DNA of 64,000 bases from the NCBI GenBank assembly GCA_030180135.1, contig CM058232.1:97204630-97268629 (forward strand). Reading direction: 5' to 3'. The notes beneath the pieces were generated by a model. That model was not told where the DNA came from. It saw only the letters and a program-made list of their open reading frames with translations, and searched no databases. The translations under genes and the position numbers were made by a program. The DNA comes from Orychophragmus violaceus. Taxonomy: Eukaryota; Streptophyta; Magnoliopsida; Brassicales; Brassicaceae. Positions 46,901-58,828 of the stretch are shown here, piece after piece. Positions within the stretch are counted from its first letter, which is position 1; each line of letters opens with the position of its first letter.

Positions 46901-47118
46901 GGCGTCTTTATGGTCTTGGTAGCATGGAAAACAGCCTTGCCAATGGCAAGCGTAAGCACTTGGGAAGTAGTTCATCATTTCTGGCACTCCAACAACAACT
47001 ACAAGAAGCTCAACAACAATCCAAGATCGACCACTTGTCTATGCTTGAGAAGTATATCCGTCAAACTGATCCACAATTCTGCGACTTCATGGATTCTCAT
47101 ACAGCTTCTAAGCCTTAA
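43940..47118 (+). pseudogene. TNPA-like protein (Transposase_24 family) of CACTA 2
   Basis: An N-terminal Pro/Ser-rich and acidic exon (about 43940-44310) has RDYPPPVELFPNSQP and an Asp/Glu run, then a TAA at 44274-44276. Conserved exons are 45985-46113 (RQITRILTNKFDGPFYSW), 46191-46478 (THHWDPLISGTV, FERICQRRMKGMV, MTAHWDTEDAKAKSI), 46563-46790 (GRPVSIGEVFIRTHT, ending with a TAG at 46776-46778) and 46879-47118 (GLGSMENSL, a Gln-rich coiled coil, and QTDPQFCDFM). Splice sites are GT-AG. The two stops make it a probable pseudogene. The role in the family is binding subterminal repeats. The large intron holds a 180-bp tandem repeat. Confidence 0.85.
45061..45830. repeat. 180-bp tandem repeat (minisatellite) in the TNPA intron
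   Basis: Four copies and a partial fifth start at 45061, 45239, 45419, 45600 and 45780 (spacing 178-181 bp). Each starts with ATGTTTCTCTTAGAT or similar, then CAACTCAAATCAGTTTGG, several CACTCATATCTCGGGTTTG units and ATCTATGTATGTGTTTGTTG. Copies are highly similar, so amplification is recent. Confidence 0.92.
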
Positions 47119-47369
47119 CATATAGGCCTTCTAATCTTGTATAAAATCATGCTTTAGACTTTTGACTTGTAACATAACATAATATGAAATATTTTGGTAA
47201 CTCCACTTTTGGATTTTGGTGTATACATAAATTGGTATGTTAATGTAATATGATTCCTAGTTGTTTTTAAATATTGGTTGTATGCAAATTGTATGCAGGT
47301 TTAATAATAAAAACAAATGAGAGGAACAATATAGAAATTGGCAAATGACTGAAATCGTGAAAAAAATAG

Positions 47370-47822
47370 TCACACATTAGTCGCTCATTAGTCAGTTATT
47401 GGTCGCTGATCCGTCACAAATTAGTCGTAAGTATATAATATTAGTCGGTAATTAGTCACATAATGTTCAGATACAGTCGCATCTTAGTCGTTGACAATTA
47501 CAACTAATTTGCGTCTTCACAACAACATGAGTCGCATATTAGTCGCAACATTTATGCGACTGATTAGCGCTGGCAAATATCACAGTTGCATATGAGGTCA
47601 CTGATCAGTCGCAAACTTTTTGAGACTGATATGCGACCAATAAACGATGCACGGGTAGTAGTCGGAATTTAGTCGTAACTTTACGACTAATTAACGACTG
47701 ATTTAGTTTGCGACGCAAGATTAGCGTCTGCGCTTATTAGTCGCATATCAGTCGCGGATTTGATATTAGCGACTGACTTGCGACTACATGTCCAGTCTCT
47801 ATTGAACTGTTTTCTTGTAGTG
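47370..47822. repeat. Right subterminal array and TIR of CACTA 2
   Basis: More than twenty TTAGTCGC/GCGACTAA-type octamers (with CAGTCGC and GCGACTGA variants) occur in both orientations, then CTTGTAGTG. The motif differs completely from the ACGCTAT core of CACTA 1. Confidence 0.9.
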
Positions 47823-48155
47823 TGCAAACCAAACAAATAACTAACAACCTAGATGCAGTCTAAAGCAGAAGACAAAAGATCAATCTCGCAAACCCTAAGG
47901 CAATTCCATATGCGGCCGGTTTCTATTCAATAACTTAGCAACTTGTTTCCTTTTTTATTTTTATGCAGTATATGATGCAATGAAGAAGACAATGAATCAA
48001 ACAGAAGCAAATATGCAAGAACAGAAACAAACAAGCAAATTGAAACAACTAATGCAAAAAAAAAATTGGATTTTCGATTGATAAAAGCAAAAACAAGCAA
48101 ATAGCAAAAGTAAAAGTGCAAGGATAGAGATAACCGATTGGTTTCAAGAGCCCAA

Positions 48156-49010
48156 GCTATGATACCAGATGATGTAATCTCCAGGGAGAGCTCATATAAA
48201 ACCGGTTTTGGATTGGTACAAGGAGCTGGACAGAAGTCACTCTCCCCTTGGACCGAGGGCACGATAGGGGCGATACACGAGCATCTGGACTGAAGTCGCT
48301 CTCTGCTGATGCTGATGAATGGGTTGTGACTCGAACCATGGACAAAGACAAGTAACAAGTAGTATGGACTGCTAGGGGGATCCACATGAACAGGTACAAA
48401 CCGGCGGCCGTTAAGCTTTTCGAAACTCAAGGGTTTTCTTTCTCATAAAACTTAACTTCTAACTAAAAAGATACAAGGGCTATATAGACTAGGTTTCGAC
48501 AAGGATATAATAAAAATACATGGGTCTTAAGGCCTTACAGGAAATAAAATAAAAGACAAAGGCATGATAGGCCGTGTATGGCTTGTTGGTCAGATCGGCC
48601 ATGCTTCTCTGCTAATGGGTCGAGCCTCTGATTATCTCGTTAAAAAACTTAGTGGGAAAACCCATTTGAGATAAAATCACACTAAGGAAAATAGAGTATA
48701 AACCTTAGCCCATAGAGATGTTGCAATGCCCTCCTGGTCTCCAAATAAAAGTTTGAAGTGCATCAAGTCTGTGAGTTCCAAACGAGGCAAGTCCAGAAAC
48801 CATTGGGTTAGAACTTGAGTAACTTCTTCATATGAGTTGGTATTGGCTTGATTCCAACTGTCTTGGATTCCCTGATGAGTCAAGATTTTAAAACAAATTC
48901 CTTTGTTGTTTGATTCATCATGGTCCGTTCTGAGATCTCCAATAAGTGGTAGTTGGTCTCCAGCGGGTTCCTTAGAAGTCTTCTGCTTTATAACGTGCAT
49001 AACTTACTCA
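48156..49010 (-). mobile_element. Possible copia-type LTR fragment, minus strand
   Basis: On the minus strand TGGTATCATAGC (48167-48156) resembles a Met-tRNA primer-binding site with one mismatch. To its right (plus-strand coordinates) is LTR-like sequence starting TGATGTAATC at 48171. Phrases such as GTTAAAAAACTTAGTGGGAA and AAACCCATTTGAGATAAAA (48639-48675) recall plant LTR-element leader sequence. No second LTR or coding frame was found. Confidence 0.35.
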
Positions 49011-49222
49011 TGTGAAAGGCTATTGAAGCACTCCTTGGTAAGTTAAGTTTCTGTAATAGGTTGATTTTTTTTTTATCTTAACTCCTCCTGGTTAGGTAGA
49101 TATGATCCTAAACGTGCACTTATGTCTCTAGTGCGATCAAGTTGCTTTTCTCCAAGGGCATATACTGGCTTGGTGAGCCCTCATGTATTCTGCTAGGTTG
49201 ATGATGGCTTGATATCCTCATC

Positions 49223-49892
49223 ATTAGGCATGAGCAAAATATATGGATCTGAATAATCAAACCGAAATCGACCCGATTTAGAGATACCAAACTGAACCGA
49301 ACCAGACGTAAATACCCGAATGACTGTTGTACCCGAAGAATCGGTATCAAATCCGATCCGAACCGAGAACCAAATGAATACCCAAAATATCTGAAATATA
49401 AATATATATAATCATATCCAATTAATATTTTATATATGTTCAAATATTTTGGGTAAATCAACCTTTTTGATAAATGTTGGGTAAATCGGTTATTTCAGAT
49501 AAATTGATTTATTTTCAGGTAAATCGGATTATTTTCCAAATAAATCAGATTAGATTCGGATATTTTGGTTAGATTTTGGTTATTTTAGGTACAAAATACC
49601 CGAATCAATATATACTTTGTTTAGAATTTGGTTATTTTGGATAAATAATATTTGAACCAATTCGTTACTTCGGTTATATTGTGGTTATTCCAAAATACTG
49701 AAGTACATACATACCCGATTTTTCGGATATATTTCGGTTTCTAAAGTCTAATACTCACCCGATTTGAATTCGAAAAATACTAATTCCGACCCAAAAATCT
49801 AAAATATCTGAATGTGTCCTATAGTCCAAAACTAAAAGATTTGGTATCGGAAAGAGTCGACCCGAACCCGAATAGATATTATAACGTCTAGG
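49223..49892. repeat. ACCGAACC/ACCCGAA-rich repeat element
   Basis: Many AACCGAAC, ACCCGAAT, TTCGGTT and ATTTTGGGTA units in both orientations occur over 670 bp. They match the style of widespread Brassicaceae non-autonomous DNA elements. The ends may be weak inverted repeats (TTAGGCATGAGC and CCTAGACGTTAT). The family is unknown. Confidence 0.4.
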
Positions 49893-50039
49893 ACTATGTA
49901 AGACGCAATGACAAGCACTTAGTGAAAGTTCTGATCGAATGCGGATCAATCCAATAGCTTACAAGACCGTTCCACACATATTTGGTCTTATATATGGGTC
50001 TTGCCTCCTCTTAGAAGTAGATTAAAGAAGAATTTAATT

Positions 50040-51372
50040 CATCAATTTGACACTCACCCTTCTCCCCATTCTCTCTCTACTGTTCATCTTCTCCCCAAAA
50101 GTCTTTTACTTTCAGATCTGGTTCTTGACGGCGAGTTACCGCCGGTTTCTGGCCTTGGCCTGAGCTGGTTTGTGTAGCTCGCCGTCCCTCCCTTTTTCTA
50201 AGCTTCTTCTTTGCTTTTCTTTTTAGATCTGGTTTTTCTGCCCTGGTTTGGGATCTGGTCATCGTCACTTGTTCTCTTCAGGCTTGGTAATCGTTTCACA
50301 GGCTGAGTTTTGACTGTGGCCGTGGTGGCTCGGTTAGTGTCGATGAATAGTGCTCCTGCGGTGTTTCATGGCAATGATCCGGTCCCTTGTCGTTGCGTTT
50401 ATGTTGGTGGCCGGTGGTTCTATCTCCGTGTTGGCGGTGTCTCGGAGTGCGGTTGTTGCGGCTAGCCGTTGACCGGTTTTATTCTCCAACTCGTCTTCCT
50501 CTACTCCTGTCGGTGTTTATCTTTCGTCTAGCTCCGCCTTCCTCGTCATTCATCTGCTCGGCTCTAACTCTGATTTGGTTGGTTTGGCTGAGCGATTTAT
50601 GGTTTGTGGTTTGGTACGGTTTTGCTTTGGTTGGTTTTATTTGTGGAAAGCGATCGATTTGGTCGATTCATTGCATATAGGACTCGTTTACCTCTTCGGG
50701 AAGACTTTGGTTCAGGCTAGATGGGATGTGTTCTGGGTTAGCCCGTCAATTTTCCTTGTCTGTCTTTTGTCCTTCATCTGGTGGTTTTGTTGGGTCTTAT
50801 TATGTTTTATTTATCCTTGTTTAAAGCTTATTATCGATCTTTATTTTGGAATCAAACCACTGAAAATCCCGGATCTTTTGGATCTACGGTACGGCTTGGC
50901 CGTAATATTTTCTGGTTTGATAGTCCAACTGTCGATTTAAGTTGGTGTTCATTATGTCTAGTGTTTTTAGTTTGTGGTTTGCGTTTTAATGGGGAATGCT
51001 GTCAATCCTACATATCTCTGGTTTGCAATCGTCATTCAAGGTTCCCGGCGATAGTTCTACCGAAGCTAATCCGGAGAAAGTTGATAAAAGACATTTGAAG
51101 AAGAAACTTATCTCACTTACGAGTATTCTTGTTGATAAAGGTGTTGGAAGTTAAAAATTGGAAGGCCGCCTGCTAGTGTAGGCTCGGGAACATCCTAATT
51201 TTACTTCGTCTCAAAAATCCTTTTGATTGTTATCGCTATTGTATCATGGTTTGTTGTCTTCACTCATATGCGGGTGAGAAAGATCAATAGCTTCTGATGA
51301 TTTTATACATCGAATTTTTTCAATGATGTAATTGTACCAAATCAGTAATAATAAAATAGCATTAAAAAAAAA
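50040..51372 (+). other. Possible non-LTR retroposon with poly-A end
   Basis: The segment is GC-richer than its surroundings, starts CT-rich like a 5' UTR, and ends AATAATAAAATAGCATT followed by ten A. The open frames inside (50387-51098) are short, overlapping, and contain no domain that I recognise. No target duplication was found. A captured transcript or a Sadhu/LINE derivative are alternatives. Confidence 0.35.
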
Positions 51373-51847
51373 ATTTATTTAACATAGAGTTACAATAAAG
51401 TTTAGTGAAAAAACAAAGGTGAATTAAAGATATCTTTATTTGTTATTTTTTCAGCACTAGTACCAAGAGTGAGATAGCTAGTGGAAGATACACTCACTAA
51501 ACACAGATAGTTGGAATATTGATCGTCACATTCACATTTGAGTCGAATTAAGGCGACTTAGTTGCAGATGGTTTCCTCGATTCTTTGGTGAACAGTGATG
51601 ATGGAAAAATAAAAATAATTTGGAGCGGAAATCAGATTAATTTAACTAGTGGCAGACATGAGAGAAAATAATAATTATAATTAGAGGATACTTAAGAAAG
51701 TTGATTCCTATCTCAAAAATAAACTTGTCATAGATTTGTCGAGAGGCGCGCGTCTTGTCTTTGGCCAGACGTGATGGTCTTAATGTTGATTACAATAGTA
51801 TAAAACAAGTTGTGGAAAATCATTTGTAAAATGATAAATAAGTACAC
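51373..51847. other. AT-rich intergenic DNA
   Basis: No supported feature. Confidence 0.5.
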
Positions 51848-52342
51848 AAATACAACTCTCTTTTTTTTTTTAAATAACGTGTTGCATTAGTTAATAAGGA
51901 AGCAAGAGCTTACAATTGTTTTACAAATAAACCCGTTCAAGAATCAGTTGATGATAACGAGAAAAGGTCATGAGGTTCGTCCTCAGTTCAGATCAAACTA
52001 TGTAGGTCTTAGAATCAGCTAATTAAGAGATAATCAGACGTCCATAATCTTCTTGGAAGTGAGATTAGCATCCATACTATAGCCCGATCCAAATAGATCG
52101 GTTCAAAGACATCAGATCTACTAACAAGATGAATTCGGCCCAAGAACAACAAAATTAGCCCCCGAAAAGATTCGGAGATGGTGACGAACTCCAAAATGAA
52201 AGGGAATCTATGTATATCACCGAAATAAAAAGAAATCACGACGAATATAAAAAAGGAATCTTGAAGAATTCAGATTTCGACATGAACCTCTCAACCGATT
52301 AAGGATAGTTTTAAATTATGTAATCTAGTATAAATACAACTC
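51848..52342 (-). mobile_element. Short retroposon with poly-A tail and 11-bp target duplication
   Basis: AAATACAACTC flanks the segment (51848-51858 and 52332-52342). On the minus strand the body ends in a poly-A tail (T run at 51861-51871). A 74-codon frame (52239-52015) has no known domain. There are no clear tRNA boxes, so it is more likely a truncated LINE than a SINE. Confidence 0.6.
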
Positions 52343-52910
52343 CCCTGATGCATTGACTAATACGTAATTAATAGTCAAAATTTAAATCTTGTACTTTCAT
52401 CCACTTGTCTAAATGACGACGTCTTTAATAAATTGATTACACTTTGATTATTTTTGTGTGCTAAATTGTAAATATCATTGAAAACAATGAACTTTTAGGT
52501 GTTACATTTATATTAATAAATAGGTGTTACTTTGATCATCTTGTTATTTGTCAAACTACTCTTCATCTTCACGATTTAAGATTGATTGTCGAATTAGTCC
52601 ATGTGGAAATACACCTTCAACTCATAATTTTTCTAAAAGGCTTAGTTTCATCAAGCTAGGTTTGGGGGCTGGTTCTCCCTTGGTATCAGAGAATAACATT
52701 TTTGGTCTGCTCTTTCTTAGTCTGATCCACACTTTACAGTTAAAACACACAAAAAAATCGGATTTGCAATGATTACAGCTCGTTTTGGTGATGAAGACGA
52801 ATTTTCTCTGCAGCAAAACTATCAATACCCCCTTCCATTCCTTATTTATATTTGGGTTCAAGGAATATAAATAAAAAAAAGGAATATAAAACCCAAATAT
52901 TAAAAGCTTA
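52343..52910. other. Intergenic DNA, no supported gene
   Basis: Short opposing open frames exist at 52548-52861 but show no conserved motif. Nothing else is seen. Confidence 0.45.
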
Positions 52911-53984
52911 TTGAGTTAAGGGGAAATTGCTAAAAATACCATTTAAATTGGTTTTAAATAAAAGCGTACCCCTCAATTTGAATCAAATGTAAAACATGTT
53001 TTTCTTCCTAGGTAAATTACTGCGAAGCCCTTATGACCAAACAAAAAAACAGAAATCGCAATTACCATTATAACCTTCGCATGTGTCAGACATCTATAGA
53101 GGTCTGATTAATTAGACTCTAATAGAATTCTGATACAGAATAAATTTGTAAATTTAAATTTTAAAATTATAAAAAAATATTTTATCAAAAAAATTTATAT
53201 ACAAAAATTAAATATATACAATTTAATAGTATATAAATTAAAATTTGGTTAATTGAGTCAAACTAAACAATATGTAAGGTAAAGTAAGTTCTAAACCTCA
53301 AAACATGTTTTGTAATGGAACATTTACATACAAGTTACATATAACTTTAGGGTTAGATTCATGGTTTACTAAATTAACAATTAAAATTTAAATGTGCACA
53401 TATGTGTTATAATGTTCATATATTTAACAAATTTTATGTTTCCTAGTTGTTTTGCTTAAATATTTTTACTTATAAGTAATAAATATTAGATTTAGGGTTT
53501 ACCAGACTTCATGGCGAAGTCTGAATTTTGAGGTTTCTCAGACTTCCAAGAGAAATCTGAGACGAATTTAAGTTAAAAATTTAAATTTAAAAAGTTATAA
53601 AAAATAATTTGATATACTTTTTGATACATAAATTAAGCATAAGCATTTTTTATGTATATAAATTAAAATTATATAAAATTTGATCAAATTTAAACATTGA
53701 AGATATATTTTGTTCAAAACACCATGTAGTTTGGTCAATGTTTCACATAAGAAGTTGATTATCATGTTTTTATTTGTAGGGTTAGATTGAAAGTTTGTGA
53801 ATTTTCATTCATATTGTTACATTTACATATAGTGGTTAGTTTGTGACTATGTTTAACGAGTTTGATGTTTATTATAAGTTTCTATATAAAATGATGGTAT
53901 TTAAATACTAATTATTAGATTTAGGGTTTCTCAGACTTTTAGATAAATCTGGTTCAAGTATTTAGATTTCCATGAAGTCTTTTT

Positions 53985-55320
53985 TCAGACTGCATATGAA
54001 GTCTAAAATTTGAAAGTTTTTAAAAAATTTCACGCGAAAACTTTTTAAAAAGGCGGAAAATTTTCCCGCTCACAGAAGTTCCTTCTCAGACTGCATATGA
54101 AGTCTGATACAAAATATTTTACAATTTTTAATTATTAAAAATCTGGCGGGAAAATTTCCCTCCAATTTCTCTCCAGTTATCTAAACTTAATCTTGTACAC
54201 ATATAACACCAAAAAAAAAAATCTTCAGATTCTTCCCTCTCTTACAACCTCTCTTTCTCTCTCTCTCTTTTGTAAAACCTCTCTCAAATTTCTCATCCAA
54301 AAAAGTTTTCAAGCTTATTGTCTCATATGAGTTCTTATGTATGTGATTCATAGTTGATTCTCTTTGAGCTGCGAAATAGGCAAGTGAATCTGTTCTTTTT
54401 AGTGTTTTCAAAAGTTTTTTTAACTGAAATAATTGAGACTTTTGACATAGACTTTTGATTATACAATTTGATTTGCTCAAACAATCCTTTATTATCCATT
54501 TTTTGAGACTTATTCGCTAGCTAATGCAAGAGCTATGTGTTTTTACTTTTTCAGGTGCTTGGTTTAAGATTGAGCCAGCTGACTCTCCAAAGAAGCTGGA
54601 GTTGGGACTTCTTATGATGCTAATGGCACATAAATTTTGAGTGTAGTACGAGGAACACGAAGTCTGAGAGTCTAATACCAGACTACAACCGAAGTCTGAG
54701 AGTTTCTCAGACTTCCAGGTAAGTCTCGTTCAAGTATTTAGACTGCGTATCAAGTCTAAAATTTGCAAGTCTTTAAAAAATTTCACGCGAAAACTTTTTA
54801 AAAAGGCGGGAAATTTTCCCGCTCACTGAAGTTCCTTCTCAGACTGCATATGAAGTCTGATACCAGATATTTTACAATTTTTAATTATTAAAAATCTGGT
54901 GGAAAAAGTTCTCTCCAATTTATCTCCATTTATCTAAACCTAATCTTGTAAACACATATAACAGCAAAAAAAAACTTCACATTTCAATCTCTTACAACCT
55001 CTCTTTCTCTCTCTTTTGTAAAACCTCTTTCAAATGTCTCAACCAAAAAGGATCTAAAAGGTATTCTCTTGGAGACTTGTTTGCTAACTAATGCAAGAGC
55101 TCTGTGTTCAAGCTTTTTCAGGTGCTTGGTTTAAGGTTGAGCCAGCTGACTCTCCAAAGAGGCTGGAGTTGAGACTTTTTATGCTGCTAATGGCTCATAA
55201 AATTTCACTGTAGTACGAGGAACACGAAGTCTGAGAGTCTAATATCAGACTACCAGGTAAGTCTGGCTCAAGTATTTAGACTTATCGAAGTCTTATTTCA
55301 GACTGCGTATGAAGTCTGAT
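53985..55320. repeat. Tandem duplication inside the MULE
   Basis: The blocks TTTCACGCGAAAACTTTTTA, GGCGG.AAATTTTCCCGCTCA and GTGCTTGGTTTAAG.TTGAG recur in the same order at about 54024, 54050, 54552 and at about 54780, 54804, 55121. The second copy is about 190 bp shorter. The shared GCTTGGTTTAAG...GCCAGCTGACTCTCCAAAG part may derive from a captured host sequence. Confidence 0.8.
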
Positions 55321-56412
55321 ACCATGCAACAACCAAACAAAAAAAATATCTCTTTTTGTGAACTAAACCCTTTCATGGGTTAATTTGGTTTCTTACATCT
55401 TTCTCTTAATTAACAGAATTTTTGATTGATAAATCTTTATGCAAACTAATACATATGTTGATTTAGTGTAGATGTTGAAGGTGCTTTGGACAAAACAAGA
55501 AAACATAAGAAGAGCAATCTTGAATGTCTATGGTGGGACTGACATTGTACACATGGTGTGTATGGCGATACAAGGAACACAAAGCAATCGAAATTCTAGT
55601 ATACTATGCTTGTATTGTATTAGATTATTGGATGATCAAACCAAAGAAAAGAAGTTCTCATTGTATACTATGCTTGTAGAAAAATATAAAGTTGTATAAA
55701 TTTACTTTTGTCTACTCAAATCAACAAGGAATTTTGCTTATTGAAAGTATACAATATCAAAAAATGGGTCTCTTTAACTTTGGAAACATTACTCTTTAGA
55801 TTACATACACCAACATATGACAAACTAAAATAACCTTAAGTGGTGCTGAATATGTCGTCAGACATCAACTGCTGTCTGATTCTTATGAGCTAAAAGTTTA
55901 TAAAATTAACAATTTCAAATGTCAAGTTCGTTCTCTCATCATCACATTAGCGATCTTATTGAAAAAATCAGCTTGTAAATGCTCGGCATGTGGTTGTGTA
56001 GCTCATCCTAATCCCAATTTTCTTCTTCGCTGATACTTTGATATGCTTTGGTGTAATCATTTCAATTATATCAAAGCATTCAATAAACAACCAACATATA
56101 TAATGTGGAGTATGACGTTTACGCATATACATCCGTTCCACCAGCTCGGTTTTCTTGTATTATTTGTATAAACAAACATGTATAAACCACATTAGAGATC
56201 TTTTGGGAAAAGCCAGACTTCTTTCGAAGTCTTATGCTATTAGCTATATTGCCAATATTATTCAAAAATGATTTAAAAATAATTACCATATATAAGAATG
56301 TAAAACTCATGCAGAATGAACATATAAAACTAACACATATTTATAAAAATTAAAATCAACAAAATTAATCACAAATATAGAATAAAATGCATTTTTAAAG
56401 TTTTTAACATTT

Positions 56413-57681
56413 CAGACGGCTATAGCTGTCTGATAAAAGTGAAACCAGACCTCTATGGCAGTCTGGAAAAAGGGGTATTTTTGCAATTGAAATCGAAATG
56501 TCAGACAGCGGATGCAGTCAGAAATCCATCAGACAGCATACACTGTCTTCTTTTAAAATTTTGTCAGACAGCTTATGAAGTCTGAGAAAAAAGGGTAGTT
56601 TTGCAATTGAATTTGAATTGCCAGACTTCTCCGAGAAGTCTGATAATTCCTAGAAGTCTGAGAGGGTAGTTTTGCAATTGATTTTGAAATGTCAGACTTC
56701 TCTAAGGAGTCTGATAATTTTCAAACTTCTTATGATGTCTGATAAGAATTTCAGACGGCGAGGGAAGTCTGATAAAAAACATCGCATTTTCAGTTTTTAT
56801 CCAGCGTTGACCAAAATTCGATTTTTCAGATGTCTATAGCCGTCTGACAAGAGTTTGAAATTTCAGATGTCTATAGCCGTCTGATGTTATTTTTCCCTAT
56901 TTTTCAGACAGATTTAGAAGTCTGACGATTTTTCGCTTATTCTGGTCAACATATGAAAATTTAGGTCAGTTGCAGTTTCTACCCCTCCTTTTTGTCAGAC
57001 ATCGGATCCCGTCTGACAAAAAGTCAAAAATCGGTCAATTTCTTGCCAGACTACATAAGAAGTCTGACTAAAAAATCAAATTTGAATCAATTGCAAAACT
57101 ACACTCTTCTTATTTTGACTTCTTGGTGACGTCAGATAAAATTCTTTTTTGTTTTCAAAGGAATTTCTCAGACTTCTATGGAAGTCTGTCAATTGAAAGT
57201 CAATTGCAAAACTACCCTCTCGTTGACCATAATTTTTCATCAGACTTCGTGGGAAGTCTGAAATCGCGAAACAGATCTGAAAATCGGGGGATCTTGTGAA
57301 AAATCACATAAATCTGATTTTGAGCTCGTTTTTACCTTCCCCAAACACTCAAAACTTTTAGTTACACCAATACCCAACAAACCCAACCATTTTTATGCAA
57401 GAATGACCAAAATCGCAATAGATCCAAATTTTAAAATTTTGTAGAACGTGAATTAAAGAGTTTTTTGGATGAAATTAGAGAGAAAATAGGAGAATATGAG
57501 GTTGTGAACTCTAATATGGAGTTTTGATGGGTCGAAATTTGTTGTGTGAGGCATTAGGAGATCAAAATTGGTTGTTAATGGTGTTTGGGTGAACTGAAGA
57601 AGATGACAGTTTCGTAATTAAGTTAGATCTAAAGGGTTTTTTGGTCTTTTGGTAAAAATATCAGACTTCATATGAAGTCTG
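56413..57681. repeat. Array of 20-bp CAGAC..GTCTG palindromes
   Basis: Clear units are at 56413, 56446, 56632, 56693, 56827, 56864, 56905, 56996, 57047, 57169, 57241 and 57662 (each 20-21 bp). The last, CAGACTTCATATGAAGTCTG, is a perfect palindrome. Further units lie at 54087, 54840 and 55299. Spacers repeat GGTAGTTTTGCAATTG, which resembles the inner part of the MULE terminus (GGGGTATTTTTGCAA). Confidence 0.9.
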
Positions 57682-57813
57682 ACGATGGCATTATCGTGAA
57701 TACACAGATTATTAGGGGTATATATTAGCTAAGAGAAGGAAGAAGAAGAGGAAGGGTAGTTTCAGGGTTGACTTCAATTTTAGGGGTATTTTTGCAAACA
57801 GCCCTTGAGTTAA

Positions 57814-58828
57814 AGCCCAAGTTACACTTGATTGGGTTCAATCTTTCGTCGGCAGGTCAAGGACTAAGTTCTTAATTTACTGTTAAATATAACACTTCTA
57901 AATCCTAAGTTTCACATTTTTTTTAATAAATATCTATACTTTTTTTTAAAGAAGTAATTTTGGGCGATTGTTGATGTGTCGTCACAAGAGGGTTTTAGAA
58001 GCGGATAATGATGATGTGGAAGTGTGACATGGCAAGGCCAAAAATAAACAATTGGGTTCGGAATTCGACTTATTCACAAAAATGCCATCAGATCGATTTA
58101 AAGCTAATTAATTAATTCATTTTCTTAAAAAAAAACATAATATCTTACTGAATATCTTATTAGTTCGAGTTTAAAAAATATATTCTAAGTCATCGCATAG
58201 AGTGTGTTGCTTTCGGTCATACAATATTCTGTATCCTATAAGTCATACGATTGAATGGAAGATGGAAAACAAGAAGAAAAATGAACGCAAACGAGGAGCA
58301 TAAACATAAACAAATTTGATTATAAATATATTTTTTTATTTTTATCAATACTACCTTTGCATTTTGGTTGTTTTTTTTTTGAATAAAGTTTTTTGTTTGG
58401 CATTGTTACTCTAAATACTATGGGTAGACCAATATATGAAGCTCATATATTATTGTCTTTTTATTTTTATTTAGTATAGATTTACGATTATCGATATATC
58501 TACTCCTTTATTATTTGTATGTTTTTTGGTATGTAAAAATTATTAGGAATAAATGATCATTCAGTCTGTATGATCAATTTTTTATCATCATTCAGGAAAC
58601 AATATTAATGACTGAAATACCTTACAGATAAATTCATTTATTAAATGCATATAACGTTAAACTAAGTTTATTGAAGGCGATTTTTTCTAGGCAGTTTGTT
58701 TTAAAGAAGTGTCTTTAAAGATATAGATAGTCTCTTGGGTTTCCTTTATTCATTTACAAAAACTCATTTCTCTTCTCCTAAAGATCCAAAACCGTTTTAA
58801 AAATTTACAGTTTTAACAAAAGAGACAA
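57814..58828. other. AT-rich intergenic DNA between MULE and RPA-like pseudogene
   Basis: No supported gene. It may include the promoter of the RPA-like pseudogene. Confidence 0.5.

Larger units (their letters stand above)
43861..47822 (+). mobile_element. CACTA element 2, right part with TNPA-like gene and terminal repeats
   Basis: Coding exons of a TNPA-like protein are followed by a subterminal array and a right terminus TTTTCTTGTAGTG ending at 47822. The probable TSD base triplet is TGC (47823-47825). The left terminus was not found. The inverted repeat at 41264-43783 probably belongs to the same element, since a TNP2 end directly upstream of TNPA is the normal gene order. Confidence 0.85.
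52911..57813. mobile_element. MULE-type DNA transposon rich in 20-bp palindromes
   Basis: The body is 52920-57804, flanked by the 9-bp direct repeat TTGAGTTAA (52911-52919 and 57805-57813), the Mutator hallmark. The left end GGGGAAATTGCTAAAAATACC and the right end in reverse complement GGGCTGTTTGCAAAAATACC are imperfect inverted repeats. No transposase was recognised. The interior has a roughly 750-bp tandem duplication (about 53990-54740 and 54745-55270), a short open frame (55472-55699) without known domain, and a long array of CAGAC..GTCTG palindromes in the right half. Confidence 0.85.

Noticed and set aside
50387..51098. Three overlapping plus-strand open frames as a membrane-protein gene
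   Set aside because: The hydrophobic translations come from T-rich sequence, the frames overlap each other, and no domain is recognisable.
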